Both the position numbers and the translations under genes were made by a program. From G963701675 sp963701675 (GTDB lineage Bacteria; Planctomycetota; Planctomycetia; Gemmatales; Gemmataceae): DNA of 64,000 nucleotides. The notes beneath the pieces are model-generated. The model saw only the letters and a list, made by a program, of their open reading frames with translations, searched no databases and was not told the DNA's origin. The stretch covers positions 7,130,001-7,194,000 of the forward strand of contig OY969623.1 of the NCBI GenBank assembly GCA_963701675.1. The letters are read 5' to 3'. This document shows positions 51,731-60,497 of the stretch, in pieces (the stretch's first letter is position 1; each line of letters begins with the position of its first letter).

Positions 51731-53914
51731 TTGGCAGCGCCGGTCGTTGATGACAATCCATCGGCTCGAAGCCGGCGCGGAATCCGCATCGCGGTTTTTG
51801 GAGTCGGATGTGCCGTCATCGTCCTTTTCAATCTCTGGCTCATCGCGGATCACGAGATTGTGGTGGGTCTAAGTCCCGTCGATGAGCTCTACTTCATTCG
51901 AAAAGGGCAGTGCACCTATTGGTTTGATCCCGGCTACCATCACGACACCTCATTCCTCAAGGAAGCGCCCTATCCGCTACTCGTCGCGGCGAGTTATCGG
52001 CTCGGCATTCCGCTGCGAATCGCGCATGAGCTTTTCTTCTTGTTGGCGGCTGGGGCGCTGGCCGCTTGCCTTGTGTATCGGCAGACACACCCCGTGGTCG
52101 GGCTAACGGTGTTCGCCGCCGCCACGTTGATCCCGGCTCGGCTCTACGTTTTTCGCCAGCCATTGCACGACGCGATCTATTCGTCCGCACTCCTGTTGGC
52201 GGTGGCGGCGCTCGTCTGGCAGCTAAAGCGAATGGGTGAAGCCGGTCGATGGCGGCGCTGGTTTGCGACGGGGCTCGCTCTGGGCTTGCTTTGGAATATC
52301 CGTCAAGAGCGACAACTCGTTCTCGTGCTGCTTGGGACGTTCTTCGTCGTGGCGTCGACCGTGATGATGCGGCGCGATACGCGGGCAAAGACGGTCGGGG
52401 CTTGGCTTGTGGAATGGACACCGGGCCTGGCGATCGCAATGTTGATCACGGCGGGATTGATGGTCGCGAATTACGCGCGGTGGGGAGTTTTCGTAACTTC
52501 GGAGTTTGCCGCACCGAGTATGGCCACAGCGTATCGGGCACTTCTTCGGATTGCGCCGGAACGACCGATCCTGTATGTCCCGATCACGAAAGAGGTGCGT
52601 GAACGAGCTTATGCAGCAAGTCCAGCGTTCCGCCAGCTCGAGCCGTGGTTGGAAGGACAAACACTGATCGACCGAGCGCCGAATTGGCGTTACTTCCAGA
52701 ACATTCCCGACGGCGAATACAGCGGCGGCTGGTTCATCTTTGGCCTGCGCGATGCGGCTGCCGCCGCCGGTTTCGCCGAAAGCGCGCGCGACATGGAAGC
52801 GTTCTTCGCTCAGGTTGCTTCTGAGTTATCATTGGCGGAAAAGGAAAACAAGCTTCCCACGCGTTCGCTCCTTCCCGGATTGGGATGGGCTGTGAACCCG
52901 GATATCGCACTTTATTGGCACATGCTCCTCGGCAGTTGGCGGTCCATGTGGTTCAATTGCTGGTCATTTCGGTCTGATTTGTATGAACCGTTTGATCCAC
53001 CGGAGACCCCGCCGGAAATCAAGGCGCTCTTCGACCGTGTGGCAAATCGCCGGGCGGTGACGACGAAAACCGATGGTCTACGTGCCGACACGCGGCGCGA
53101 ATTGGCGATCGCCTTTGCTCGGTATTCTCAATTCGTTCTCGCCGGCGGATGTTTCGTGGGAGGGGCGGTCCTTCTGTTACTCCGACGAGTGCGGTTTGAT
53201 TGGAAGTACTACATATTGCCGGCATGCGTCTTCGGTATTTACGGATTGGTTCGCATTGCGATTTTCGCGCTCTTCGACGCGGGCGCGTTTCCGGGAGCCG
53301 ATATTCGTTATCTCTTCCCTGCGACGTTGTCACTCACCATCGCGGCGGTGTGGCTTCTGTCGGAAGGGGTGTATCAATTCTTCAAATCGGTGATCTCCAC
53401 ATACGCGAATGGACTACCCACTAGTTCGCCAACGGCGCGTTTCGCCAGCGGCACCGCACTTTTGGTCGGCGGAGTGTTGCTTGTCGCCCAATGGGGCTGG
53501 GAGAAGCGGCAGCCGCCGGATTTTATTGGCCAGGCCGGCTCACTAGAGGCCGTGGAGGAGGGGACCATGCGGGGTTGGGCACGCCTGCGAGAACATCCAA
53601 GGCAACCGGTCGACGTTGGCTTCTTCGAGGGGGACAAACTCGTCGGCAGCGTCGTAGCAAATCAGGAAATTGCCGAAGTGACCAGGGACTTTCCATTTGC
53701 GGCCGGGCTCGCGTTCCGCTGTCCCGTACCTGCGGAACTGCGAGATGGAAATGAACATCGCATCGTGGCGAAGATCATAGGGACGTCGTGTATCCTCTCG
53801 AATACGCCGACCACGATTCGCGTAGATCCCAGCGCGCCGAATCCTTGGTCGGGAATCAGATTCCTCGGGATTGCTTGCTTGCCACCTTCCCATCTTTACC
53901 GAAGTACACGGTGA
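51731..53914 (+). CDS. large polytopic membrane protein, possibly GT-C type
   Basis: A 727-residue protein with a TTG start preceded by gagga. About ten to twelve transmembrane helices cover residues 20-280 and 470-600, with a large soluble loop between. An early DELYF-type acidic residue pair in the first periplasmic loop (PVDELYFIRKG) resembles the GT-C catalytic loop. The C-terminal 130 residues are soluble, beta-rich and exposed. It is likely a glycan-transfer or envelope protein; role not established. The tail overlaps the convergent lipoprotein gene by about 60 bp. Confidence 0.72.
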   Translation: MAAPVVDDNPSARSRRGIRIAVFGVGCAVIVLFNLWLIADHEIVVGLSPVDELYFIRKGQCTYWFDPGYHHDTSFLKEAPYPLLVAASYRLGIPLRIAHELFFLLAAGALAACLVYRQTHPVVGLTVFAAATLIPARLYVFRQPLHDAIYSSALLLAVAALVWQLKRMGEAGRWRRWFATGLALGLLWNIRQERQLVLVLLGTFFVVASTVMMRRDTRAKTVGAWLVEWTPGLAIAMLITAGLMVANYARWGVFVTSEFAAPSMATAYRALLRIAPERPILYVPITKEVRERAYAASPAFRQLEPWLEGQTLIDRAPNWRYFQNIPDGEYSGGWFIFGLRDAAAAAGFAESARDMEAFFAQVASELSLAEKENKLPTRSLLPGLGWAVNPDIALYWHMLLGSWRSMWFNCWSFRSDLYEPFDPPETPPEIKALFDRVANRRAVTTKTDGLRADTRRELAIAFARYSQFVLAGGCFVGGAVLLLLRRVRFDWKYYILPACVFGIYGLVRIAIFALFDAGAFPGADIRYLFPATLSLTIAAVWLLSEGVYQFFKSVISTYANGLPTSSPTARFASGTALLVGGVLLVAQWGWEKRQPPDFIGQAGSLEAVEEGTMRGWARLREHPRQPVDVGFFEGDKLVGSVVANQEIAEVTRDFPFAAGLAFRCPVPAELRDGNEHRIVAKIIGTSCILSNTPTTIRVDPSAPNPWSGIRFLGIACLPPSHLYRSTR

Positions 53915-54185
53915 TCTTTCGATTTCCGCTTTCCCATTCGTATACCTCACCGCGCCCGACGGACGCCTGTCCTCCCATCGTCACGTCGACGCCGAATTGT
54001 GAACCTACGGCGCTGCCGTCGCCCTGTGCCTGTCTGGTTCCCGGGCCGAGGATCTCCTGGACTTCCGTGAGCGCCATGCCGAGAGTCACCTTCTCATAGT
54101 TCGCCTTGTTCACCCTCGAATCGCCGCAGCCGGGGATGGCAACGGCAACGCACGCAACCACTACCAATTGCACCAAACGTGACAT
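53856..54185 (-). CDS. small lipoprotein with BamE/SmpA-like repeat
   Basis: A 109-residue protein from the ATG at 54185 (ggaggt upstream). Lipobox at AIPGC (Cys about residue 20). The mature part has NKANYEKVTLGMALTEVQEI, LGPGTRQAQGD and a beta strand pair ending YFGKDGKVASKQSRG, the general look of SmpA/OmlA (BamE-like) domains. It would be membrane-attached in the periplasm. It overlaps the end of the convergent membrane-protein gene. Confidence 0.75.
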   Translation of the reverse strand: MSRLVQLVVVACVAVAIPGCGDSRVNKANYEKVTLGMALTEVQEILGPGTRQAQGDGSAVGSQFGVDVTMGGQASVGRGEVYEWESGNRKITVYFGKDGKVASKQSRGI

Positions 54186-54360
54186 CGTCACACCTCCAAA
54201 AGAGAGAAGATAATGTTTTGGGATGTAGCCACACTCGCAGAGAGTGCAGGCATCAGCCAGAGAACCCATTTTGGTAATTCCGGTTATCTCACCCGCCTAG
54301 ATCAGAGTATTCGGCAGGCAGGGTTACTGAAAGAGGCGTGACGAAATGATGACAAAGCGC

Positions 54361-54409
54361 AAAAAAAGAGCAAGGACCGAACGTCCACCTTTCCGCCCGG
54401 CCCTTGCTT
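54361..54409 (-). terminator. intrinsic terminator of the DUF1559 operon
   Basis: On the minus strand: arm agcaagggccg, loop of about 19 nt, arm cggtccttgct, then ctttttttgcg. The seven-base T-run follows the stem directly. It lies about 140 bp past the stop of the small lipoprotein gene. The remaining bases of the 362-bp gap (54186-54547) show no ORF with support. Confidence 0.8.
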
Positions 54410-54547
54410 AGGAGCACTCAATCCCACCGTAAACCAACTCCGTAGAATCGTCAAACGTTTTCGAGAGCTTTTTCGCGCGGGGATTGACACCCGGCCGTCA
54501 AAATCGGATCGTTGGCGACAAGGAGTTGTGAGATAGGAACTTACGAT

Positions 54548-54730
54548 TCATGGTCTGGCGGATGGGCTGCGGTTTTCCATTTCCATTTGGTGCTGCTTCT
54601 TTAGCTCTTCACCGTGTTGTTCAAGCGTCTTGGTCCCGCGTGTGGGTTGGGATTGCGATTGACATGCGCCGACAAGCGTCGATAACAGCAACGCGATGGC
54701 GCCCTGAATTATGGCCGCGTGCAATCTCAT
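54548..54730 (-). CDS. small lipoprotein coupled to the DUF1559 gene
   Basis: A 60-residue protein from the ATG at 54730, overlapping the DUF1559 stop by one base (TGATG). The signal is AAIIQGAIALLLSTLVGAC with a lipobox Cys. The mature part is short, polar and helical (LEQHGEELKKQHQMEMENR). Short lipoproteins in this position after DUF1559 genes are common in planctomycetes. The 90-residue in-frame upstream extension is a shadow of DUF1559. Confidence 0.78.
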   Translation of the reverse strand: MRLHAAIIQGAIALLLSTLVGACQSQSQPTRGTKTLEQHGEELKKQHQMEMENRSPSARP

Positions 54731-55731
54731 CACGGTGTTCCGAGCGCCTCGCTGCCGGCGCGAGTTCCGGCCGCCATCCACACATCCGGATTGACGCCGG
54801 TCGCAACGAAACGAACACTTCCGTCGCACCACAGCACGTTGACGCCGCCGGAATGCAGACTCGTTGCAGGAGTCACGAGCTTCCACCAGTCGTTCGGCCG
54901 CCAACAAACCGAATTCGGCGGCAACAGGTGGTTGTACCACCCACGCCACACAGTACCTTCGCTCCAGGGATAGCCGCGCCATCGCCAATCCCCATTCCAA
55001 GGGATTTCCGCATTGGTCCAGTCTTTCGCCATGAAGGCCGCACGCGCAACGAGAGGATCTTTTGACGGCGGGCTACCGAACTCGAAGCAATCGCGAAGTC
55101 GGTCGGCAGGGGCCTGAAAACTATCACCGTAACCGTTGAGCACTTCGGAGAAGGCCGCTGTGTTCGCCGCGCCATCCGTTAGCTCCGAGATCCGTAGCGC
55201 CTTCACTTTCGGGCCGCCGGATGTCGCGTAATCGGGGCCGAAGACTCCGTCCCATCCTGCCGAATAAACCCAGCTCCCGCAATTGGCATGGTAACTTGTC
55301 CACCCCATCGGCGACTCCATTCCTTTGATGGGATCACTCGGGCACAAGAAGAAAGGTGGCTTGGCAGCAGCGGCTTCGAGGTTCGGCGCGTCGAATGGTC
55401 CTTTGGTCAAGTCGAAGAGCTTGTAGGAGTTCGCCATTTCGATGTAAGGCAGTAGTTGAACTTGAGGGGAGAGGTAGCCGCTTTGGCTGGCGAACACTAA
55501 GGGCGAGCCGGACGGAAACCGGGTATGCACGTTTTCGAAGTTGTGGAGCGCGACGCCTAGTTGTTTGAGGTTGTTGACGCAACTCGTGCGCGCCGCCGCC
55601 TCCCGAACTTTCTGCACCGCAGGCAAGAGCAACGCAATAAGGACGCCAATTACTGCAATGACTACGAGCAGTTCGACTAACGTGAAAGCGCGCCCGCGGG
55701 CGACTCGCGATGTGAAAGGTTGGATGAGCAC
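54730..55731 (-). CDS. DUF1559 prepilin-like protein
   Basis: A 333-residue protein with a GTG start at 55731. The N-terminal class III prepilin signal is GRAFTLVELLVVIAVIGV (residues about 12-29), with the cleavage site before Phe, then ALLLPAVQKVREAAARTSCV and NLKQLGVALHNFE. The C-terminal DUF1559 signature is HSGGVNVLWCDGSVRFVATG. It would be processed by a prepilin peptidase such as that at 60.5 kb and assembled in a pilus- or surface-like structure. An apparent 561-aa ORF joins it to the upstream gene only because of a frameshift there. Confidence 0.92.
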   Translation of the reverse strand: MLIQPFTSRVARGRAFTLVELLVVIAVIGVLIALLLPAVQKVREAAARTSCVNNLKQLGVALHNFENVHTRFPSGSPLVFASQSGYLSPQVQLLPYIEMANSYKLFDLTKGPFDAPNLEAAAAKPPFFLCPSDPIKGMESPMGWTSYHANCGSWVYSAGWDGVFGPDYATSGGPKVKALRISELTDGAANTAAFSEVLNGYGDSFQAPADRLRDCFEFGSPPSKDPLVARAAFMAKDWTNAEIPWNGDWRWRGYPWSEGTVWRGWYNHLLPPNSVCWRPNDWWKLVTPATSLHSGGVNVLWCDGSVRFVATGVNPDVWMAAGTRAGSEALGTP

Positions 55732-55879
55732 GGGGTCGGCGTCTCCGGGCGGCGGATGGCCACAGTATACGCCGGCGCACAGCCAATCGCAATGGTGCAA
55801 ACGACAAAGGCCGAGCCGGAAGGTCGTGTCACGACCGTCCGGGTCGGCCTTGAATTGCCTATGTCGTTTGTCGGGCGGA

Positions 55880-56247
55880 CTAGCGTCGACCCATCGTCCC
55901 CATGGCAGCCGTTCCGCGCATCCGTTTATTGATATCGGTTTCGAGGATGCCGTACGCGCCTTCATGCTGTTGAACGGCCATATGAAGCGCACAAGGAGAC
56001 GCTTGGCCGTAAAGAAGTTCATTACCAGTCGGTGGGAAAGCCGAATCGGCTCCGTGGCGACGGGCTGCATGGTCGTGTTCAGCCCAAAATCCAGCACCAA
56101 TTCCTCTGGTGTGCCGGTCACGCGGCAGAAATTGGCATAAACGGTGGACAACCCGCTGGTATCCACGGCGAATTGCGGCATCTGTTGCGCTGGTTGTTGT
56201 GCTTGGCCTTCCGCACCGCCCATTTGCGGTTTGAATTCCTCGGTCAT
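55880..56247 (-). pseudogene. frameshifted DUF3467 protein
   Basis: Starts at the ATG 56247 (aagga upstream). The N-part has YANFCRVTGTPEELVLDFGL and RLSHRLVMNFFTAKRLL, the DUF3467 core. After about 55991 the frame must shift to read HMAVQQHEGAYGILETDINK and RMRGTAAMGTMGRR, then TAG. One base appears missing near ctccttgtgcgc. Intact homologues are about 110-120 residues. The break makes the N-part run on in frame into DUF1559. Confidence 0.8.
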
Positions 56248-56360
56248 GGTGTGTCCTTGTACAAAAAGGGTCGGAACTCGCCTGTAAACTTGGAAGGTAT
56301 TGTAGAACCTCGCGCGTGGAACAACTACCTCTTTCATCAATTTGCACCGGCCCTTGTTCG

Positions 56361-57248
56361 TTACGACCGGAAAATCCCAAACATTTGTTCCAGGGCCGCC
56401 GTCCAAGACGGCCACGGCGTGTCTGGAAACAAGCTACGCCACTTGGAAGAGTCGAGCGACGCATCGCGTGGGCGCGGCTCTGGCGACGTAATGGCGGCGC
56501 GCTCGACGGCCACGATGGCTGCATCATCCACGCCCAAGAAGTCAGCCAATCTGCGGCCCATCTCGAATCGACTCATGCGTTCGGGACCTCCGAGGTGAAA
56601 CAGGCCCTCGAGGTTCGACTCCGCCAGAGTGATGATCGCATGAGCCGCTGCGCCCAGGCTCAGAGGTGTGCGCCATTCATCGGTAAACAGGGTGACGGGA
56701 CGTCGTTCCCGCAGTGAACGAACCTGGTCATCGAAAAACGACGGTTGGCCGATGAGAGAAGGCCCAAACAACAAGCTCAGCCGCACCGCTATCGCTCCGG
56801 GGCACGCAAGAGCCAGTTTTTCGGCGTCGAGTTTGGTTCGACCGTAAATCGACAAGGGGATGGCCGCATCGCTTTCGGAGTAGTTTCCGCGTTCACCATC
56901 AAAAACGAGGTCCGTTGACGTGAAGAGGAGACGGCCGCCTGATCCGTGGCATAGCTCGGCGAGTGCCGCTGTTGCCTGCGTGTTGATTCGGTTCGCTTGG
57001 ATTGGGTCACGGTGGCAAGCTGCCACGTTCGTTATCGCGGCAGCATGAATAACGACGTCCGGTCGAGCGACGGCAAACTCTCGTTTAACGGTGTTCGAGT
57101 CATTCAAATTCACCGGTCGAAGCTGGACTCCGTATCGCTCGTCGGTGCGCGACCCGCTCCACGCGACAACGTGGTGGTTACTGCGGACGAGATGGCGCAA
57201 GAGGTAAGCTCCCAATTGTCCGCTGGCGCCGGTGATCAACAGACGCAT
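56361..57248 (-). CDS. RmlD-like dTDP-4-dehydrorhamnose reductase family protein
   Basis: A 295-residue extended SDR from the ATG at 57248. NAD(P) motif TGASGQLGAYLLRHL (residues 6-20), then ARPDVVIHAAAITNV, LFTSTDLVFDGERGNY, YGRTKLDAEKLA (YxxxK) and LFHLGGPERMSRFEMG. It may reduce a nucleotide-sugar such as dTDP-4-keto-rhamnose, but no rml cluster is adjacent, so substrate is open. A 32-residue upstream extension in frame is unlikely. Its start lies about 150 bp from the divergent ROK gene. Confidence 0.85.
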   Translation of the reverse strand: MRLLITGASGQLGAYLLRHLVRSNHHVVAWSGSRTDERYGVQLRPVNLNDSNTVKREFAVARPDVVIHAAAITNVAACHRDPIQANRINTQATAALAELCHGSGGRLLFTSTDLVFDGERGNYSESDAAIPLSIYGRTKLDAEKLALACPGAIAVRLSLLFGPSLIGQPSFFDDQVRSLRERRPVTLFTDEWRTPLSLGAAAHAIITLAESNLEGLFHLGGPERMSRFEMGRRLADFLGVDDAAIVAVERAAITSPEPRPRDASLDSSKWRSLFPDTPWPSWTAALEQMFGIFRS

Positions 57249-57402
57249 TGCGCACCTCAGGCGGAAACGTCCCAAACGATTGTGCCGCATGTGAAGCCAT
57301 ATGAGAAATCCGCGCAATCGGCCGTGGTCGTGGCACATTTGCAAGCAGCCAAACGCCGCTACAATGAACCGCTACCGAATCATCATTTGCGGAGTTATCC
57401 CC

Positions 57403-58373
57403 TTGGCGAAGAACTATTGGATCGGCGTCGATCTGGGTGGTACCAAGATTCTCGCAGGTGTTTTCGACGACCATTTCAAACGTGTTGGAAGGGCCAAACT
57501 GGCCACCGCGGTGGGCAAGCCACCCGAAGCCGTCATTGAGGAAGTGCACCGCGCCGTCGAGGCGGCTATCAAGGATGCTCAAGTCGAGCCCGCCGAAGTT
57601 CGCGCACTAGGCATGTGCATTCCGGGCCAGGTCGATCAGCGGGTTCAAACGATCCGTTACGCTCCGAATCTTGGCTGGCGGGGCAGCTTGAATTCTCCCG
57701 TATCCCGTCACCGACCTGGCCGTGGAAATGTCACTTTGAGAATGACGTAAAGCTCGGAACGTACGGCGAGTTTACTCACGGCGCCGCCAAGGGCGCCAAG
57801 CATGTGCTTGGAATTTTCGTCGGCACCGGTGTCGGCGGCGGACTCATCATTAACGGCGAATTGTACAACGGCTTCAATTGGAACGCCGGTGAGATCGGAC
57901 ATACCATCGTGCACTGGCGAAAAGGGACGATACTCGAGGCCATCGCGGGTCGGCGCTCCATGATGCAGCGTGCGGGAGGTCTTCTTGAGGATGCACCCAA
58001 GAAAGTGCGCAAAGACTGGAAAGAACTCGATCCGGCGAAGGTGAAGAGTTCAGAACTCGCGTCGCTTTACGAAAAAGGCGACATGGTGGCGTTGCAACTC
58101 GTAGAGGATGCAGCGCACGCATTGGGTGCGGCGGTCGCCAGCGCGTTGAATCTGATTAGCCCCGAAGTCGTGGTCATCGGCGGCGGCGTCGCCGGGGCTT
58201 TGGGACCAAGCTTCCTGGAACGCATATGGGAGATTGCGCAACGGCTAGCATTGCCTGACGTTGCGGATGGGGTGCGCTGCGTACCGGCGGCGCTGCAGGA
58301 TGACTCCGGTATTGTTGGCGCGGCGGCCTATGCTCGATCGAGGACGAACGCTCCTCTTGCAGGCGGCGATTAG
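57403..58373 (+). pseudogene. frameshifted ROK-family sugar kinase
   Basis: TTG start at 57403 with cggag upstream; an ATG at 57364 is possible. The N-part has YWIGVDLGGTKILAGVF and GMCIPGQVDQ to about 57690. The C-part has CHFENDVKLGTYGEFTHG, GIFVGTGVGGGLIINGELY, NAGEIGHTIVHWRKG and VVVIGGGVAGALGPSF. Between about 57690 and 57730 a third frame (YPVTDLAVEM) fits the family, so two indels seem needed. The family phosphorylates glucose-type sugars or acts as repressor; without a helix-turn-helix start this is the kinase form. Otherwise length is normal. Confidence 0.82.
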
Positions 58374-58420
58374 TCGTTCGTACAATCGAATGGATCTGAC
58401 GTGCAATCAAGCGAGGCGTA

Positions 58421-59947
58421 ATGGCGGCGGGCATCGAGAACATCTGTGTGGTGATCGGGCGCACCCGCCACAAGATGATACAAATCGAGATCGTCGAGGC
58501 GGCCAAGCGCGGCGCCCGAATGATCGAGGTTCGACTAGACTTCCTTGCCAAGGCGCCCGATTTCAAGCGTTTGCTCGCCGAACGGCCTTGTGCCTTGGTC
58601 GCCACGGTACGACGGCAGCAAGACGGCGGCCGTTGGACGGGCACCGAGGACCAACGTCGAATCCTTCTCCGACAGGCGATTGTCGCCGGTTTCGATTGGG
58701 TCGATTTAGAAACAGACGCGGCCGACGACATCCGACGATTCAAAAACGTCCGGCGAATCATCAGCTACCACAATCTCCGCGAAGTACCGGCCGATTTAGA
58801 GAAGATCTACGAAAAGATGTGCGGGCAGGATCCCGATGTCGTCAAGATCGCGGTTTCGGCCCAGCGTTCCACCGATAATCTTCGCGTCTTGGAGTTGGTC
58901 AAGAATGCCAAGAAGCCGACCGTCGCCTTTTGTCTCGGCGACATAGGATTTCCCAGCCGAATTCTCGCCGGGAAGTATGGTGCGCCATTCGCTTATGCGG
59001 CATTCAACAAGGAGCGCACGATCGCGCTCGGGATTCCGTCCTTTGATGAGTTGCGTTACGTCTACCACTACCAGCACATTCGTCGTGACACGGCCGTGTA
59101 TGGCGTGATTGGTGATCCGATCGGCCATAGTCTCAGCCCGACCATTCACAACGCTGCCCTCCGTCAACTCGGCGTCGACGGAGTCTATCTGCCCTTTCGC
59201 GTTCCGCGCGGCGAACTCAAGGTATTCCTCGAGCAGTACGTTCGCGTCCCAGTTCACGGCTACAGTGTCACGATACCGCATAAGGAAGCTGCCCTCGCGC
59301 TGGCGCAGCACAAAGATGAAACCGCCGCACGGGTCGGCGCCTCGAATACGCTGGTGCACGATGCTCAGGGTTTCACGGCGTTCAACACCGACTACCAGGC
59401 AGCCCACGACTCGCTAATGGCGAACTTGAGCCCCAAGGCCGGCGCGGACGGGGCGGGATCATGGAACGGCCGACCAGTCCTCATTCTTGGCGCCGGCGGC
59501 GCCGCTCGGGCGATGGCATATATGCTTCAGCGCGAAGGGGCCGCCGTGACCATAACCAGTCGAACCCAAGAGAAATCAAGCGATCTCGCCGAAGATGTAG
59601 GATGCAAGTATGTGGGTTGGGAGGCGCGTCACAATGTGAAATGCGACCTGGTGGTGAACTGCACTCCGGTTGGCATGGCTCCCAACATTGATGAGAGCCC
59701 CCTTCACCCGAGCTTCCTGACGCCGGAAATGATGGTCTTCGACACGGTTTACATGCCCGAGACCACGATGCTCGTCAAAGACGCACGTAGTCGCGGCTGC
59801 ACCGTCTTGACGGGCGTGGACATGTTCGTCCGGCAGGCGGAAATGCAATTCCGGTTGTTCACGAATCGCGAGCCACCTCCGGAACTCATGCGTTCGGTAG
59901 TGAAACGCGCCCTCTCGCCGGTGGCCCTTTCTCAAGATGAAACTTGA
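58421..59947 (+). CDS. aroDE: fused 3-dehydroquinate dehydratase/shikimate dehydrogenase
   Basis: A 508-residue bifunctional enzyme. Residues about 5-225 are a type I dehydroquinase: IEVRLDFLAKAPDF, ISYHNLREVP (catalytic His) and PDVVKIAVSA (Schiff-base Lys). Residues about 228-495 are a shikimate dehydrogenase: VIGDPIGHSLSPTIHNAAL, GYSVTIPHKEAAL (catalytic Lys), AFNTDY and the NADP fold LILGAGGAARAMAYML, then NCTPVGM. It carries out steps 3 and 4 of the shikimate pathway. Such a fusion is known from plants and some bacteria. The stop overlaps the aroK start by 11 bp. Confidence 0.93.
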   Translation: MAAGIENICVVIGRTRHKMIQIEIVEAAKRGARMIEVRLDFLAKAPDFKRLLAERPCALVATVRRQQDGGRWTGTEDQRRILLRQAIVAGFDWVDLETDAADDIRRFKNVRRIISYHNLREVPADLEKIYEKMCGQDPDVVKIAVSAQRSTDNLRVLELVKNAKKPTVAFCLGDIGFPSRILAGKYGAPFAYAAFNKERTIALGIPSFDELRYVYHYQHIRRDTAVYGVIGDPIGHSLSPTIHNAALRQLGVDGVYLPFRVPRGELKVFLEQYVRVPVHGYSVTIPHKEAALALAQHKDETAARVGASNTLVHDAQGFTAFNTDYQAAHDSLMANLSPKAGADGAGSWNGRPVLILGAGGAARAMAYMLQREGAAVTITSRTQEKSSDLAEDVGCKYVGWEARHNVKCDLVVNCTPVGMAPNIDESPLHPSFLTPEMMVFDTVYMPETTMLVKDARSRGCTVLTGVDMFVRQAEMQFRLFTNREPPPELMRSVVKRALSPVALSQDET

Positions 59948-60488
59948 TCGTCCGCTTCTGTTTCTGATCGGATACCGGGGGACCGGCAAGACATCCGTCG
60001 GCCGCTGTCTGGCGCAGAATCTCGGTTGGAACTTTGTGGATGCGGATGAGGAACTGGAACGACGTTGCGGCATTACGATCAGCGATCTTGTTTCGACGCA
60101 AGGCGAAGGGTCTTTTCGAGATCACGAAGAGTCCGTGCTTGTTACTCTCTGCGAGCTGGATAAACATGTCGTCGCCACCGGTGGCGGCGTGGTGCTTCGA
60201 GAGGCGAATCGAAATCGGATGCGAGCCCATGGGAAAGTCGTCTGGTTAACGGCCGGTGCGGACACCATCTGGAGTCGACTCCAATCCGATCCGACAACGA
60301 GTGCCCGGCGGCCGAACCTGAGCATCGGCGGAAAACAGGAAGTCCAAGATGGTCTGCGCGAGCGCGATGCCTTGTACCGGAGTTGTGCGGATCATGTCGT
60401 ATCCACAGAAGGGTTGGCGCTGAACGATATTGCGGACGTGGTTCTGAAAATGCTAAGCTCCGCGCCGGCTTCGCACAAGCGTGTCTAG
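59937..60488 (+). CDS. aroK: shikimate kinase
   Basis: A 183-residue kinase. Walker A is GYRGTGKTSVGRCLA (residues 12-26), DADEELERRCG binds shikimate, VATGGGVVLRE is the GGG substrate motif and LTAGADTIWSRL leads into the lid (ARRPNL). It phosphorylates shikimate at O3, the step after AroE. The start overlaps the end of aroDE by 11 bp, so translation is coupled. Confidence 0.94.
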   Translation: MKLDRPLLFLIGYRGTGKTSVGRCLAQNLGWNFVDADEELERRCGITISDLVSTQGEGSFRDHEESVLVTLCELDKHVVATGGGVVLREANRNRMRAHGKVVWLTAGADTIWSRLQSDPTTSARRPNLSIGGKQEVQDGLRERDALYRSCADHVVSTEGLALNDIADVVLKMLSSAPASHKRV

Positions 60489-60497
60489 GTTGCTCTT

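Noticed and set aside
51403..51843. 146-residue minus-strand frame over the Cys-rich small gene
   Set aside because: Arg/Ser-rich; the + strand frame has a better composition and couples to the downstream gene.
54730..56415. A genuine 561-residue DUF3467-DUF1559 fusion protein
   Set aside because: The segment between the two is translated noise, the DUF3467 end is found in another frame, and DUF1559 has its own GTG start and prepilin signal.
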